From: Planctomycetales bacterium
GTDB lineage: Bacteria > Planctomycetota > Planctomycetia > Planctomycetales > Planctomycetaceae
DNA length: 64,000 nucleotides
Assembly (NCBI GenBank): GCA_026400835.1
Contig: JAPLOA010000057.1
Coordinates: forward strand, 1 to 64,000
Direction of reading: 5' to 3'
Shown: positions 35,380 to 44,322 of the stretch, piece after piece
Numbering within the stretch: position 1 is the stretch's first letter
How the letters are laid out: each line of letters opens with the position of its first letter
Made by a program: the position numbers and the translations under genes
The notes under the pieces: generated by a model
Databases searched by the model: none
What the model was told of the DNA's origin: nothing
The model's input: the letters and a program-made list of their open reading frames with translations, nothing else

Positions 35380-37272
35380 CTAAACGTCCAGCCCCAGCAT
35401 CCGCATGAGAGCAATCGCGTTGCTGCGTTCCACAACGCCATCTCGCAGCTTGTAATCAAACGTCATCGTGCCGTCGACGATGGTGTCTTCAAAGTGCTTG
35501 TTGACGGCCTGACTGGACATTGTTTCAGCGATTTGTGTCAGTGCGAGATCGTGAGTCGTCACGATCCCAAGAGCGCGATGAGCAACGAGCGATCGAATGA
35601 CCGCCTCTGCTCCTCGACGACGATCGTGAGAATTCGTGCCGTGCAGAATTTCATCCAGCAGGAACAACACGATGCGCGGTGACTCCGTTAAATCCACCAC
35701 CGTCTTCAGCCGTCGCACCACACTGAAGAACAAAGATCGCCCTTCCTGAAGTGAGTCGCTGACGCGCATCGCTGTCGCCAGCTGAAACGGGTACGTTCGA
35801 AAACGAGTCGCTCGGACTACGCTTCCACAAAGCGTCAGCACGACGCTGCTACCAATGCTTCGCAGGAACGTACTTTTCCCGGACATGTTTGAACCGCTGA
35901 CGAGCATCAAAGGAGTCGCGACGGTCAGAGCCACACTATTTCGCACACAAGCATCGCTCTTCAGCAGTGGATGCCCAAGATTCTCGGCGATGAGTTCCGG
36001 AACCTCGTCAGAGATCTCAGGCAGGCAATCCTGAGGATGATCGAAAGAATATCCCGCCACGGAAACAGTCGCTTCCAGGCACGCGACAGTTTCCAGCCAG
36101 TCGGCAACATCTCGTCCATGTTGCTTGCGCCAGCATTCAAGCAGGTGCGTGACAAGCACAAACAGGCCGCAGGCCCAGGCGATCGGAGCAAAAAACTGAT
36201 TCCGCATCGCGTTATTCTGCCACTGAGTCAAATTGCTCAGGCGATGAATGGCACGTGAAGCGGTTTCAGATTCCGAATGAAATCGATTCTGAAGATCTCT
36301 CACAGCCGGTTCATCGACGTGGTGCTTTTCGAAGACTTCAATCACCTGACCAAACTGCCGCAGCGCGGAATCGACGTTGTCCATCTGCGAAGCGGTCTGA
36401 CGAATCTGGCGACGAGTCATAATCACCGCGGGAGTCTGCAGCACGATCAGCAGCAACACGAATCGCAGCTGAATCATCTCCAGCATGGCCAACGCAATCA
36501 CCGGAACGGCGATGACACCAATCAAGGACGACCAGATCAGAATCCAGATCGAAATGGGCTGAGAAGGTTCCTGAACCCACTGGCGGAGCATGACTTCAGC
36601 CGTCTGCCAGTTCGCGGAATCCGGCACACAGGCCAGTGCTTCTCGCAGCTTGAGTTCATTCCTGAGCCCCTGAGCTCGGGCCTGGCGGACTCGAATGGCC
36701 TCGCCGGTACAAATCTGAGTCATCCAGCCGGCGAGATGTCTTCGCCCCGGAAGCGTGCGACATTCGTTCAGCATCTGGAATAGAGAACCGCGCCCGAAGA
36801 CGTCCAGATCCTGAGTCCACGGATGCAGCTCATCGGCGAACTCAGCTCCATCAACGATGTCAGACCCAAACTTTCGATCGAGCCTGTTCAGTCGGCTCTC
36901 ATGAAATCGCACGATAGCCTGAGCCGTCGACAGCTTCTTCAGGCATCGCTGATGAAACGGCAGGAGGGCTCCAAAGATTCCCGCGGGCAGCAGCATCCAA
37001 AGCCAGGACACATGCCTGGCTTCGCCAATGCAAAGAATTCCCAGCAACACCGCCGCGATGAAAATGCCCGTGCGTATTCGCACGAACATCAGATCTCGCT
37101 GCGTGTACTCCTTGACCTTATCGTTGATTTCGCGAAGTCGCTTTTCGTACGCCTCGCGCGGGGCCGCATTGGCCGCGTTACTCTGACTGGCGGTATCAGT
37201 TTGCTTCGCGGGATCACCCTGCTTTGCCGACTCAGTCTGCTTTGCGGGGGCCGTAGGGGAATTTTCCGTCAT
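35380..37272 (-). CDS. MutS-related ATPase with membrane segments
   Basis: 630 residues. The C-terminal third is the MutS ATPase: Walker A VSGSNMSGKSTFLRSIG near 455-471, the ALAT/AMRVSDSLQEGRSLFFSVVRRLK signature, Walker B VLFLLDEILHGTNSHDR, and THDLAL. The N-terminal two thirds lack the mismatch-binding domain; they hold a hydrophilic repeat (K/A-K-Q-T/G-x motifs at 10-27), two hydrophobic helices (about 66-100), a lever-like helical region, and another pair near 245-285 plus one near 365. This is the 'membrane MutS family' seen in planctomycetes and Bacteroidetes rather than MutS or MutS2. Role unknown. Confidence 0.88.
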   Translation of the reverse strand: MTENSPTAPAKQTESAKQGDPAKQTDTASQSNAANAAPREAYEKRLREINDKVKEYTQRDLMFVRIRTGIFIAAVLLGILCIGEARHVSWLWMLLPAGIFGALLPFHQRCLKKLSTAQAIVRFHESRLNRLDRKFGSDIVDGAEFADELHPWTQDLDVFGRGSLFQMLNECRTLPGRRHLAGWMTQICTGEAIRVRQARAQGLRNELKLREALACVPDSANWQTAEVMLRQWVQEPSQPISIWILIWSSLIGVIAVPVIALAMLEMIQLRFVLLLIVLQTPAVIMTRRQIRQTASQMDNVDSALRQFGQVIEVFEKHHVDEPAVRDLQNRFHSESETASRAIHRLSNLTQWQNNAMRNQFFAPIAWACGLFVLVTHLLECWRKQHGRDVADWLETVACLEATVSVAGYSFDHPQDCLPEISDEVPELIAENLGHPLLKSDACVRNSVALTVATPLMLVSGSNMSGKSTFLRSIGSSVVLTLCGSVVRATRFRTYPFQLATAMRVSDSLQEGRSLFFSVVRRLKTVVDLTESPRIVLFLLDEILHGTNSHDRRRGAEAVIRSLVAHRALGIVTTHDLALTQIAETMSSQAVNKHFEDTIVDGTMTFDYKLRDGVVERSNAIALMRMLGLDV

Positions 37273-37498
37273 GAGATCCGTCTACATCACTCTCTGAAGC
37301 TCTCGGAGAGCGTCTTCCGGACTGTCCTTCAACCCGCAACGGCCTCCTCCAAAGTGTGAAGTATTGCGGGCCGAACGAAAACTTGCCATCGACGGCATCC
37401 AATGTCATTTTGTGTTACTACAATGGGAAGTCGCATTTTGGGAAGGCCATCGTAAAATCCCGGGTCAACGAGATGCATATTCCAGGAAATTGAGACCC

Positions 37499-39385
37499 AT
37501 GTCCGGTTCCCGCAACAATCTGGCGATGACTCCCGGAGCGGCTCGCACCGTCGCACGTTGTCGTCGGCAGGCGGGAGTCCTGGCGCAGACGGATTCTTGG
37601 GCTGCGTTTCTGGTTCTGGCTCTGCTTCAGGACGAATCGCTCGCGTCAGCCTGCCTGCAACGACTCGGGATTACTCGCGATTGGCTCAGCAGCGGTTTGT
37701 TGGGGGCCGAGGTCGCTCAGCTGGCTGCCCAATCGAACAATCTCGATAACGACAACATTGGCGATTGCGACAACGACGCCATGGATGTCGAATGGCTTGA
37801 TTCTGAAACGATGCCATTGGAGGCCAGCGTCTGTTCGAAAACTGGCGCTGCCAGCAGGATTCTTGAAGCGTTGAACGATCCGCTGGAGTTTACACGAGTA
37901 CTGGATCGTGCCACCGAGCTGGCTCGCCGAGGACCAAACGACAGTGGCGTTTCCAGCGCCAATTTGTTGGTGGCGATCGTGGAAACAAACGGCGACATCC
38001 GGCAACAGTTCGAAACTATCGGAGCAACGCTGGCAAGAATTCGAGAAGAACTGTACCCCGAACAGATGACGCAGCAGATACCAATCACCGTTGAATTTAA
38101 CCTCCTCTTTTCTGAGGGAACTGGCGAACGAAACTTGATCATTCCTGAGCCCTCAGCGTTGCCCGTTGTTTCTAATGGCGATGAACACCGAGTTGCAACA
38201 CCGCCACCCGCGGCCAGCGGCTTGCGTTTGCCGAGCAGAAATGAATCTGCTCCATTGTCGGTCTGGCGAATTCTGGATGCTAATTTGAATCGAGCCCGTG
38301 AAGGTCTGCGTGTGCTGGAGGATTTCGCGAGATTTCTGGCCGATAATCACGATATCAGTTTGCAGTTGAAGTCGATGCGGCATGATCTTGTTGCGGCGGA
38401 AAAACAACTGTTCGCCGATGCCGCAATCGGGATGGCCGAGCGACTGCAGTTCCGCGACACGGAAGGTGATGTTGGAACGTCGCAAATGACAGACGGTGAA
38501 CAACAGCGAAGTGCTTTGGCGGACGTCGTTATCGCGAATGCTCGCCGAGTCGAAGAATCGTTGCGGAGTCTTGAAGAATTCGGCAAGCTCGTGTCTGCTC
38601 CATTCTCCGCAGCCATGAAGTCGCTGCGATATGATGCGTATACCGTAGAAAAATCTCTCGCCACATTGTCGACTCTCGGACTTCAGCGGGAGAATGATGT
38701 AGCAGAGAATCCGAGGGCCAGCCGATTGTTGCAGGCTCATGTCTATGTGCTGATCACCGAATCCATGTGCAGGCTTCCGTGGAAGCAGGTGATTGAGCAA
38801 TGTCTTCAAGCCGGTGCTGACGTTTTGCAGTTGCGTGAGAAATCTCTGAACGATCGCGAGCTGCTGCGTCGAGCGGAATGGATTCGAGCCGCCTGCGGTA
38901 ATGCTCGGACGTTATTCATCGTCAATGATCGCCCGGACATCGCCGCGATTTGTGAGGCCGACGGAGTTCACGTTGGGCAGGAAGAATTCACTGTTGCGGA
39001 AGCACGAAGGATTCTGACGCCGGGGCAGCTTGTGGGCCTGTCGACACATAGTCTTGAGCAGGCGGTTCAGGCAACAGAATCAGGCGCGGACTATCTCGGG
39101 GTCGGCCCGGTGTTTCCTTCGCAAACGAAGTCTTTCGAGGAATTCCCGGGGCTTGCATTTGTGAATTCCGTCGCTCACTCCGCGGCCGTCACGAAGCCGT
39201 GGTTCGCCATCGGCGGTATCAACACTGAGCGACTTCCCGATTTAATCACGGCCGGCGCACATCGAGTGGCGGTGACTTCGGTCGTCGCGGGAGCCGATCA
39301 TCCGGGAGAAGTGATTCGGGAAATTCGCAGCGTGCTTGCTGCGGCGTCGATTCCGCAGTCGCGTCGACCGGGAGCACACGAGTGA
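37499..39385 (+). CDS. thiE: Thiamine-phosphate synthase fused to ThiD2-like and Clp-N-like domains
   Basis: 628 residues from ATG 37499 (AGGA upstream); the frame is open further left but without features. C-terminal ThiE at about 412-605: VLQLREKS, FIVNDRPDIAAI, DGVHVGQEE, GVGPVFPSQTKS and FAIGGIN, all typical of thiamine-phosphate pyrophosphorylase, which joins HMP-PP and thiazole phosphate. Before it, 254-390 is a ThiD2-like helical domain (WRILDANLNRAREGLRVLEDFARF). The N-terminus (about 10-60 and 130-186) has two helical repeats resembling the Clp-N (double Clp N) motif: TPGAARTVARCRRQA... and FTRVLDRATELARR...GVSSANLLVAI. The frame is uninterrupted. ComF follows with a four-base overlap. 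Confidence 0.85.
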   Translation: MSGSRNNLAMTPGAARTVARCRRQAGVLAQTDSWAAFLVLALLQDESLASACLQRLGITRDWLSSGLLGAEVAQLAAQSNNLDNDNIGDCDNDAMDVEWLDSETMPLEASVCSKTGAASRILEALNDPLEFTRVLDRATELARRGPNDSGVSSANLLVAIVETNGDIRQQFETIGATLARIREELYPEQMTQQIPITVEFNLLFSEGTGERNLIIPEPSALPVVSNGDEHRVATPPPAASGLRLPSRNESAPLSVWRILDANLNRAREGLRVLEDFARFLADNHDISLQLKSMRHDLVAAEKQLFADAAIGMAERLQFRDTEGDVGTSQMTDGEQQRSALADVVIANARRVEESLRSLEEFGKLVSAPFSAAMKSLRYDAYTVEKSLATLSTLGLQRENDVAENPRASRLLQAHVYVLITESMCRLPWKQVIEQCLQAGADVLQLREKSLNDRELLRRAEWIRAACGNARTLFIVNDRPDIAAICEADGVHVGQEEFTVAEARRILTPGQLVGLSTHSLEQAVQATESGADYLGVGPVFPSQTKSFEEFPGLAFVNSVAHSAAVTKPWFAIGGINTERLPDLITAGAHRVAVTSVVAGADHPGEVIREIRSVLAAASIPQSRRPGAHE

Positions 39386-40197
39386 ACTCGGCCAACAACA
39401 CTGACGCTGCAAAATCTTCCGCCGCGTCACCCACAAACAAGAGGTCGCAAAGCTGGTGGAGTGCTCCGCTGCGAGAGGTGCTGGACCTGGCATTTCCACC
39501 ACGATGTCTGTTGTGCGAGGTGATCGATTATTTGTCAAATTCATACTCCGGATCTTACTGCTCCGAATGTGCTGAGCAGCTATGCCCGCTTCCGATCAAT
39601 CGCTGCCTGTGCTGCGGTGCGGAGATCGGTTTGTACTCCGTATCTGAAAACGGATGTACTCACTGTCGTCATCGCAACCTGCGATTTGAATCCGTCACCT
39701 GTCTGGGGATGTACGAAGGTCCGATTCGCAAAGCCATTTTGGCGGCCAAGTGGTCGTTCTCAGCCGTGCCCATTCGTTCGCTCGGACGTTTGCTGGCCAC
39801 TGAACGACTGAATGAACTGCAGTTATTGAAAGTTGATCGAGTCATCCCGATTCCGCAACACTGGCGGCAACGAGTTTTCCGGCACTTCAATCCAGCGTGG
39901 ATTATTGCCGAAGAAATCGCATCTGCGTTACAGGTTCCGTGTGATGCTCATTTGCTGTATCGCCAACGTCAGACTCGTGCGCAGAAGCGAGTTCCTGTCA
40001 GTCAGCGTTTCGGAAATCAGGCCGAGGCGTTCTCACTGCAGGACAGGCACGTCGTGGACGGAGAGCGAATCCTGCTGGTCGATGATGTGTTGACGACTGG
40101 GGCGACGTGCTCTGAAGCCACCACGCTGCTTCGGCAAAACGGTGCCAGGGAATGTCATGTGGCTGTATTGGGGCGAGTTCTGGATTCGTCAGCGTGA
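39382..40197 (+). CDS. comF: ComF family protein (phosphoribosyltransferase-like)
   Basis: 271 residues, GTG start overlapping the previous stop (GTGA). N-terminal zinc ribbon: FPPRCLLCEV, YCSECAEQLCPL, and CLCCGAE...CTHCRHR, with four Cys pairs. The C-terminal PRT domain has the phosphoribosyl-binding DGERILLVDDVLTTGATCSEA near 225-245. ComF proteins act in natural transformation or nucleic-acid handling in the cytoplasm; the enzyme activity is uncertain. An extra 25-residue low-complexity N-terminus precedes the domain. Confidence 0.93.
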   Translation: MNSANNTDAAKSSAASPTNKRSQSWWSAPLREVLDLAFPPRCLLCEVIDYLSNSYSGSYCSECAEQLCPLPINRCLCCGAEIGLYSVSENGCTHCRHRNLRFESVTCLGMYEGPIRKAILAAKWSFSAVPIRSLGRLLATERLNELQLLKVDRVIPIPQHWRQRVFRHFNPAWIIAEEIASALQVPCDAHLLYRQRQTRAQKRVPVSQRFGNQAEAFSLQDRHVVDGERILLVDDVLTTGATCSEATTLLRQNGARECHVAVLGRVLDSSA

Positions 40198-40360
40198 TGA
40201 CCTCAGGTTGATTCGAGAATGATCGCCTGACGAGAACATTCGCCCAAGGGATAGTCCCTTGTTAACTTCAGGCTTGAAGCAAGTAGAGACTCTACCGGTG
40301 AGCCTGCATTCACGGATAGTATTTCGAATCAAATCCTAAACGATCGAAGTCAGATCAAAA

Positions 40361-40726
40361 TCACTCACTGCGCAGGATCTTTTCCATCGGTCGCCCTTTG
40401 GCCAATTCATCGACGAGCTTGTCGAGATATCGAACCTGCTGAGAGAGCGGATTCTCAATCTCCTCCACTCGATAACCGCAGATCGTCCCTGTGATCAGAC
40501 GAGCATTGGGGTTCAATTTTGCATGAGCGAAGAAATCAGCAAATGAAATTTCTTTCTTGATGTGCTTCTCCAGAGCTTTCTCGGTATACCCTGTGAGCCA
40601 TCGAATCACCTCGTGCAGCTCCGCTTGGGTGCGATTCTTCTTCTCAACCTTTGCCAGCAAGTAAGGATAGACCCCAGTGAACGTGAGTTTCGCGATCCGT
40701 TCATCGTGGGTGAGTGTTTTCTTCAT
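40361..40726 (-). CDS. DUF2200 family protein
   Basis: 121 residues, with AGGA nine to ten bases before the ATG. Matches the DUF2200 pattern by eye: [29 protein letters not shown] near 19-47, [53 protein letters not shown]. Family members are small cytoplasmic helical proteins with no known activity. It is convergent with comF. Confidence 0.85.
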   Translation of the reverse strand: MKKTLTHDERIAKLTFTGVYPYLLAKVEKKNRTQAELHEVIRWLTGYTEKALEKHIKKEISFADFFAHAKLNPNARLITGTICGYRVEEIENPLSQQVRYLDKLVDELAKGRPMEKILRSE

Positions 40727-41034
40727 AGCTTGCAGTTCCTGCTGTGCCCGCGAAGTCGTGTCCAGAGCGACTCCTGACTTCTTCCAGTCAAAAACACATT
40801 AGGCGGGAGTTACTGACATCTTAGCCAATAACTGCCGGAGAGACGACACCTGACTATTCTGCGAAGCACACAGGTGACTGCTGAAAAGCGAACTTTCTGG
40901 AAGTGAGTTGAATTCCGGCTTATGCTGCTGCGATTGAAATCCCCGAGCCATTACGTTGTTCGTCCGTTTATTCTGTTCTGACAAACCTCCGGCAGATCTT
41001 CGTTCATCACTTTCTTCTATCAAGATTTGTGGCT
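40727..41034. other. Intergenic region, no gene seen
   Basis: 308 bp between divergent genes. No repeats of the families described here and no clear promoter. Confidence 0.4.
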
Positions 41035-41751
41035 ATGCCCATTGAAGTCGCTTGCCCTCACTGCGGAAAAACCCTCCGAGTCGGCGATCATGTCGCCGGG
41101 AAAAAGATCCGATGTCCGGCATGTCAGGGAGTCGTCGCGGTTCCGACAGAAGAAATTGTGGAAGTAGCAGAGGTGTATGAAGAGCCGAAGTCTGGTCGAA
41201 GGCCAGAATCGCGCAGTCAGCGACCGTCGGGAGGTCAGGAAGCTCGCCGACCGGAGCCCAAAAATCGACCAGCAGAGGCGCCGGAGCGTCGGTCTGCACG
41301 AACACGGCCACGTCTGCGAAAACCGCAGAGTTCTCGTGACTATGTTCATTCGCAATGCGGCGGAGTCACCACAATCGATGGGTCGGAGTTTCAATCTCTG
41401 GCCGATCCGCTTTCGAAAATGCATTCGACGTATTGCAGCGAATGTGAAGACGTATTTCCGATCAGTGACTTTGCATGGGACGACACCCAGGAGCGAATCT
41501 CGGACTATTACGCTCGCTATCAACAACAGGCTTCCGGCTTACAACGATTTATCGCGTCTCGTGGCGGCATGTTCACAATCGCCGGTGTCGTTTTTGTCGT
41601 CGGACTGTTGTCATGTGCCGTTCTGGGACCGTTCGGGCTTGCTGCAGCGATTGTCGGGGCAATTATTGCGATCGTGTTGCATGTCATGGTGCTCGGCCCG
41701 ATGATCCTTCGGCAAGTTCTGGGAACTGCGGATCCAACGCAATTGGAGTGA
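41035..41751 (+). CDS. Zinc-ribbon membrane protein, hypothetical
   Basis: 238 residues from ATG 41035 (a GTG two codons earlier is the alternative). N-terminal zinc ribbon CPHCGKTLRVGDHVAGKKIRCPACQ at 7-31 is the two-CxxC type found on many planctomycete proteins. A basic/Pro/Arg/Glu-rich linker covers 50-105. A second Cys pair is in YCSECEDVFPI near 133. Two hydrophobic segments (about 177-195 and 200-225) place the C-terminus in the membrane. Role unknown. Confidence 0.8.
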   Translation: MPIEVACPHCGKTLRVGDHVAGKKIRCPACQGVVAVPTEEIVEVAEVYEEPKSGRRPESRSQRPSGGQEARRPEPKNRPAEAPERRSARTRPRLRKPQSSRDYVHSQCGGVTTIDGSEFQSLADPLSKMHSTYCSECEDVFPISDFAWDDTQERISDYYARYQQQASGLQRFIASRGGMFTIAGVVFVVGLLSCAVLGPFGLAAAIVGAIIAIVLHVMVLGPMILRQVLGTADPTQLE

Positions 41752-42036
41752 GGCCGTTCGCAGCATTGATGGCTTGCGCACGCCGGACCAAACGGGTCGT
41801 GTTCCATTTCGATTTCATGACTTAATGCGGAGAGTTTTTCCCATTACTGTCGTGGATAACGATCGCTGGACAGCGTGCTGCGACGTCCTCTTGGACATTG
41901 CGTTTGAACGGGATTAAAGTCCAGTAACGATCACCGTCCTGCATTTCGTCCGGCGATGCCCTTGTTAGGCGTCAATGCAGGGCGGCCGCCTGCCAATTCC
42001 TCGTCTGTCAATTTTCAGAGCGAAACCTCAACAACG
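41752..42036. other. Intergenic region, no gene seen
   Basis: 285 bp. An open frame extends left from the ygfZ-like gene but has no recognisable features. Confidence 0.4.
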
Positions 42037-42978
42037 ATGCCTGCTGCTTCAGAACCAGATTTTTCCCGACTCAGAGTTACGGGAAAAGACCGCGCGAAGT
42101 TTCTGCATAATTTCTGCACGAACAATATCAAAACGTTAACAGCAGGAACGGCCTGCGAAGCTTTTTTTACCGATGTGAAGGCTCGCATTCTGGCTCATGG
42201 CTATGTGCTGGCATTTGATTCGTTTCATGAAATCTGGATGTTGCCGGGAGATGCGGCGGCGTTGGCCAAACATCTCAGCAAATATGTGATTACCGAAGAT
42301 GTGACTGTCACGAATGTTTCGACAGACAATCACGTTGTGGTATTCAGGGAAACGCCGGAACTGTTGGCTTTGCCGCCTTTTCATGGTGCAGCCGAGAACA
42401 CTCCGGACACTCTGTGTGGACAGCTTAATGAATCAGCGGAAACGAACTCCAATGTGACCTTTCTATGGGTCACGTGGGCGTCTGAAAGACTGATTGCCAT
42501 TGCTGGTTCTGCCGAACAGATTTCAAACTTCCGCCGGAGCGTTTCAATCAGTTCCGACGCGGAAGTGAGTTCGGAAGAGCTGGAATCACTGCGGATCCGT
42601 GAGCGGTTTCCGGTGATCGGTCAGGATATGTCGAACGAGAATCTGGCTCCGGAAGCAGAACGTAACAGCATCGCTGTTTCGTATACCAAGGGCTGTTATC
42701 TGGGGCAGGAACCGATCGCTCGTCTCGACGCAATGGGGCACGTCAATCGAGCACTCCGGGTGATCGAGTTATCCGGAGATTGTTCGCGACAGGAAGTCAT
42801 CGGCCGTTCATTATTGACCGCTGGCAACGCCGTGGTCGGAACGGTGACATCCGCGGTTCAAGGAAATGCCCATTCGATCGTCGGCCTGGCGATGGTCAGG
42901 GTGAACTCCGCAACACAGCCCGTGTTTTGCGAACTGGCTTCAGGGGTGAAACTTTCCGGCCGCTGCCAGCCTCTGTAA
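42037..42978 (+). CDS. ygfZ: Folate-binding YgfZ/GcvT-family protein
   Basis: 313 residues from ATG 42037; the family N-terminus normally begins near this point (FSRLRVTGKDRAKFLHNFCTNNIKTL). The signature K-G-C-Y-x-G-Q-E is present as TKGCYLGQEPIARLDAMGHVNR near 210-232. YgfZ proteins bind folate and assist in iron-sulfur cluster assembly or repair in the cytoplasm. No good Shine-Dalgarno is seen. The next gene is 112 bp downstream. Confidence 0.9.
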   Translation: MPAASEPDFSRLRVTGKDRAKFLHNFCTNNIKTLTAGTACEAFFTDVKARILAHGYVLAFDSFHEIWMLPGDAAALAKHLSKYVITEDVTVTNVSTDNHVVVFRETPELLALPPFHGAAENTPDTLCGQLNESAETNSNVTFLWVTWASERLIAIAGSAEQISNFRRSVSISSDAEVSSEELESLRIRERFPVIGQDMSNENLAPEAERNSIAVSYTKGCYLGQEPIARLDAMGHVNRALRVIELSGDCSRQEVIGRSLLTAGNAVVGTVTSAVQGNAHSIVGLAMVRVNSATQPVFCELASGVKLSGRCQPL

Positions 42979-43090
42979 ACTGACGCCAGAGCTGCCCACT
43001 TTTTGTGCCGATCGCGAACCGTCTGACCTCAGTTGGCCAGCATGTTGATTTCACGTGATCAAAACTTTCCGTCTGAGAGATACTTGTCCC

Positions 43091-44095
43091 ATGAAAGCTG
43101 CGTTTCTAAAGACCACTGGCAGCCCGGACTGCATTCAATACGGAGAACTCCCCGCACCGGTGGCAACGGGAAGTCAGGTTCTGGTGAGAACTCAGTCCGT
43201 CGCTGTCAATCCGATTGACACTTACATCCGGTCTGGCAGCGTGAAGGCGACTCTTCCGGATCCTTACATCGTTGGCAGTGATCTCGCTGGCATCGTTGAG
43301 GCTGTCGGCCGGGAGTCTGCTCGATTTAAAGTTGGCGATCGTGTCTGGGGCAGTAATCAGGGACTTGCTGGCCGTCAGGGCTCCTTTGCGGAATTGTGTG
43401 CGATCGAAGAAAAATGGTTGTATCCAATTCCCGATGGAGTTTCGTTCGAAGCCGCCACAGCCGGTGCAATGGTTGGCATCACGGCTCATCTGGGTTTGTT
43501 CTTCCACGGCAGCCTGAAGGCTGGTGAAGTCGTTTTTGTGAATGGAGGAAGTGGTGGTGTCGGCTCGGCGGTCGTGCAGCTCGCTAAAGCCGCCGGCGCC
43601 ACAGTGATCACCTCGGCTGGTTCTCCCGCGAAAGCGGCTGAATGCCGTGAGCACGGAGCAGACTATGTGATCGAATATCGTACGGAAGATGTCGATCTGC
43701 GACTGGCAGAGATTCTGAAAACGACGGGACAGATCAATCTCTGGTTCGAAACACATCGAGTTCCCACGCCTGAACGAAGCCTGCCGCTGATGGCACTGCG
43801 AGGTCGCCTGATCTTTATGGCCGGCCGTGATGCTCGCCCGGTCATTCCGCTCGGGCAGTTCTACACTCGTGATCTGCGAGCGATCGGCTTCGCGATGTTT
43901 AATGCGACACCGGATGAGCAACGTGATGCGGCCACAGATCTGAATCGCATGCTGGCCGCCGGAACCTGGCGACCAAAGATTGGTGCTCGCTTCCCGCTCT
44001 CACAAGCCGCTGCTGCTCATCGCCTGCAGGAAGAGAATACTCTGCAGGGAGCCAACACAATGACCGGCAAAATCGTGCTGAATGTTGAAGCGTGA
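43091..44095 (+). CDS. NADPH:quinone oxidoreductase family protein (zinc-independent MDR)
   Basis: 334 residues from ATG 43091 (GAGAGA upstream). N-terminal GroES-like domain with AVNPIDTYIRSGS and GSDLAGIVEAVG; Rossmann motif NGGSGGVGSAVVQLAKAAGATV at about 148-170; and the final domain with GRLIFMAGRDARPVIPLGQFY. No zinc-ligand Cys cluster, as in the QOR/zeta-crystallin group. It reduces quinones or enones with NADPH. Substrate unknown. Confidence 0.92.
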   Translation: MKAAFLKTTGSPDCIQYGELPAPVATGSQVLVRTQSVAVNPIDTYIRSGSVKATLPDPYIVGSDLAGIVEAVGRESARFKVGDRVWGSNQGLAGRQGSFAELCAIEEKWLYPIPDGVSFEAATAGAMVGITAHLGLFFHGSLKAGEVVFVNGGSGGVGSAVVQLAKAAGATVITSAGSPAKAAECREHGADYVIEYRTEDVDLRLAEILKTTGQINLWFETHRVPTPERSLPLMALRGRLIFMAGRDARPVIPLGQFYTRDLRAIGFAMFNATPDEQRDAATDLNRMLAAGTWRPKIGARFPLSQAAAAHRLQEENTLQGANTMTGKIVLNVEA

Positions 44096-44224
44096 AGATC
44101 GTGAATTTGAAATATCAAAACTGATGTCTCACATCGTAGCCCTTGGAGTAGAGCAGCACGTACGAATTGAATCGCCAGCCCGATTTACCCCGATTTACAC
44201 AGAACGCCCTTCATTAAAGAAAAA

Positions 44225-44253
44225 AAGCCCCTCGGCGATAAACCGAGGGGCTT
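44225..44253 (-). terminator. Rho-independent terminator after rpsA
   Basis: aagcccctcgg pairs perfectly with ccgaggggctt across 7 bases. On the minus strand a run of T (complement of the a tract at 44216-44226) follows. It ends the rpsA transcript and may also act on the opposite strand. Confidence 0.85.
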
Positions 44254-44322
44254 TCTGTATTGGCTTTGCGGACTGAAACCCGGTGAATCAGGTTCACCGG
44301 GGATTCGAATCTTCAGATTAGA

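Noticed and set aside
37273-37498. TPP riboswitch ahead of the thiamine synthase fusion
   Set aside because: The conserved CUGAGA and ACCUGAUCUGG-type elements are not present in the leader.
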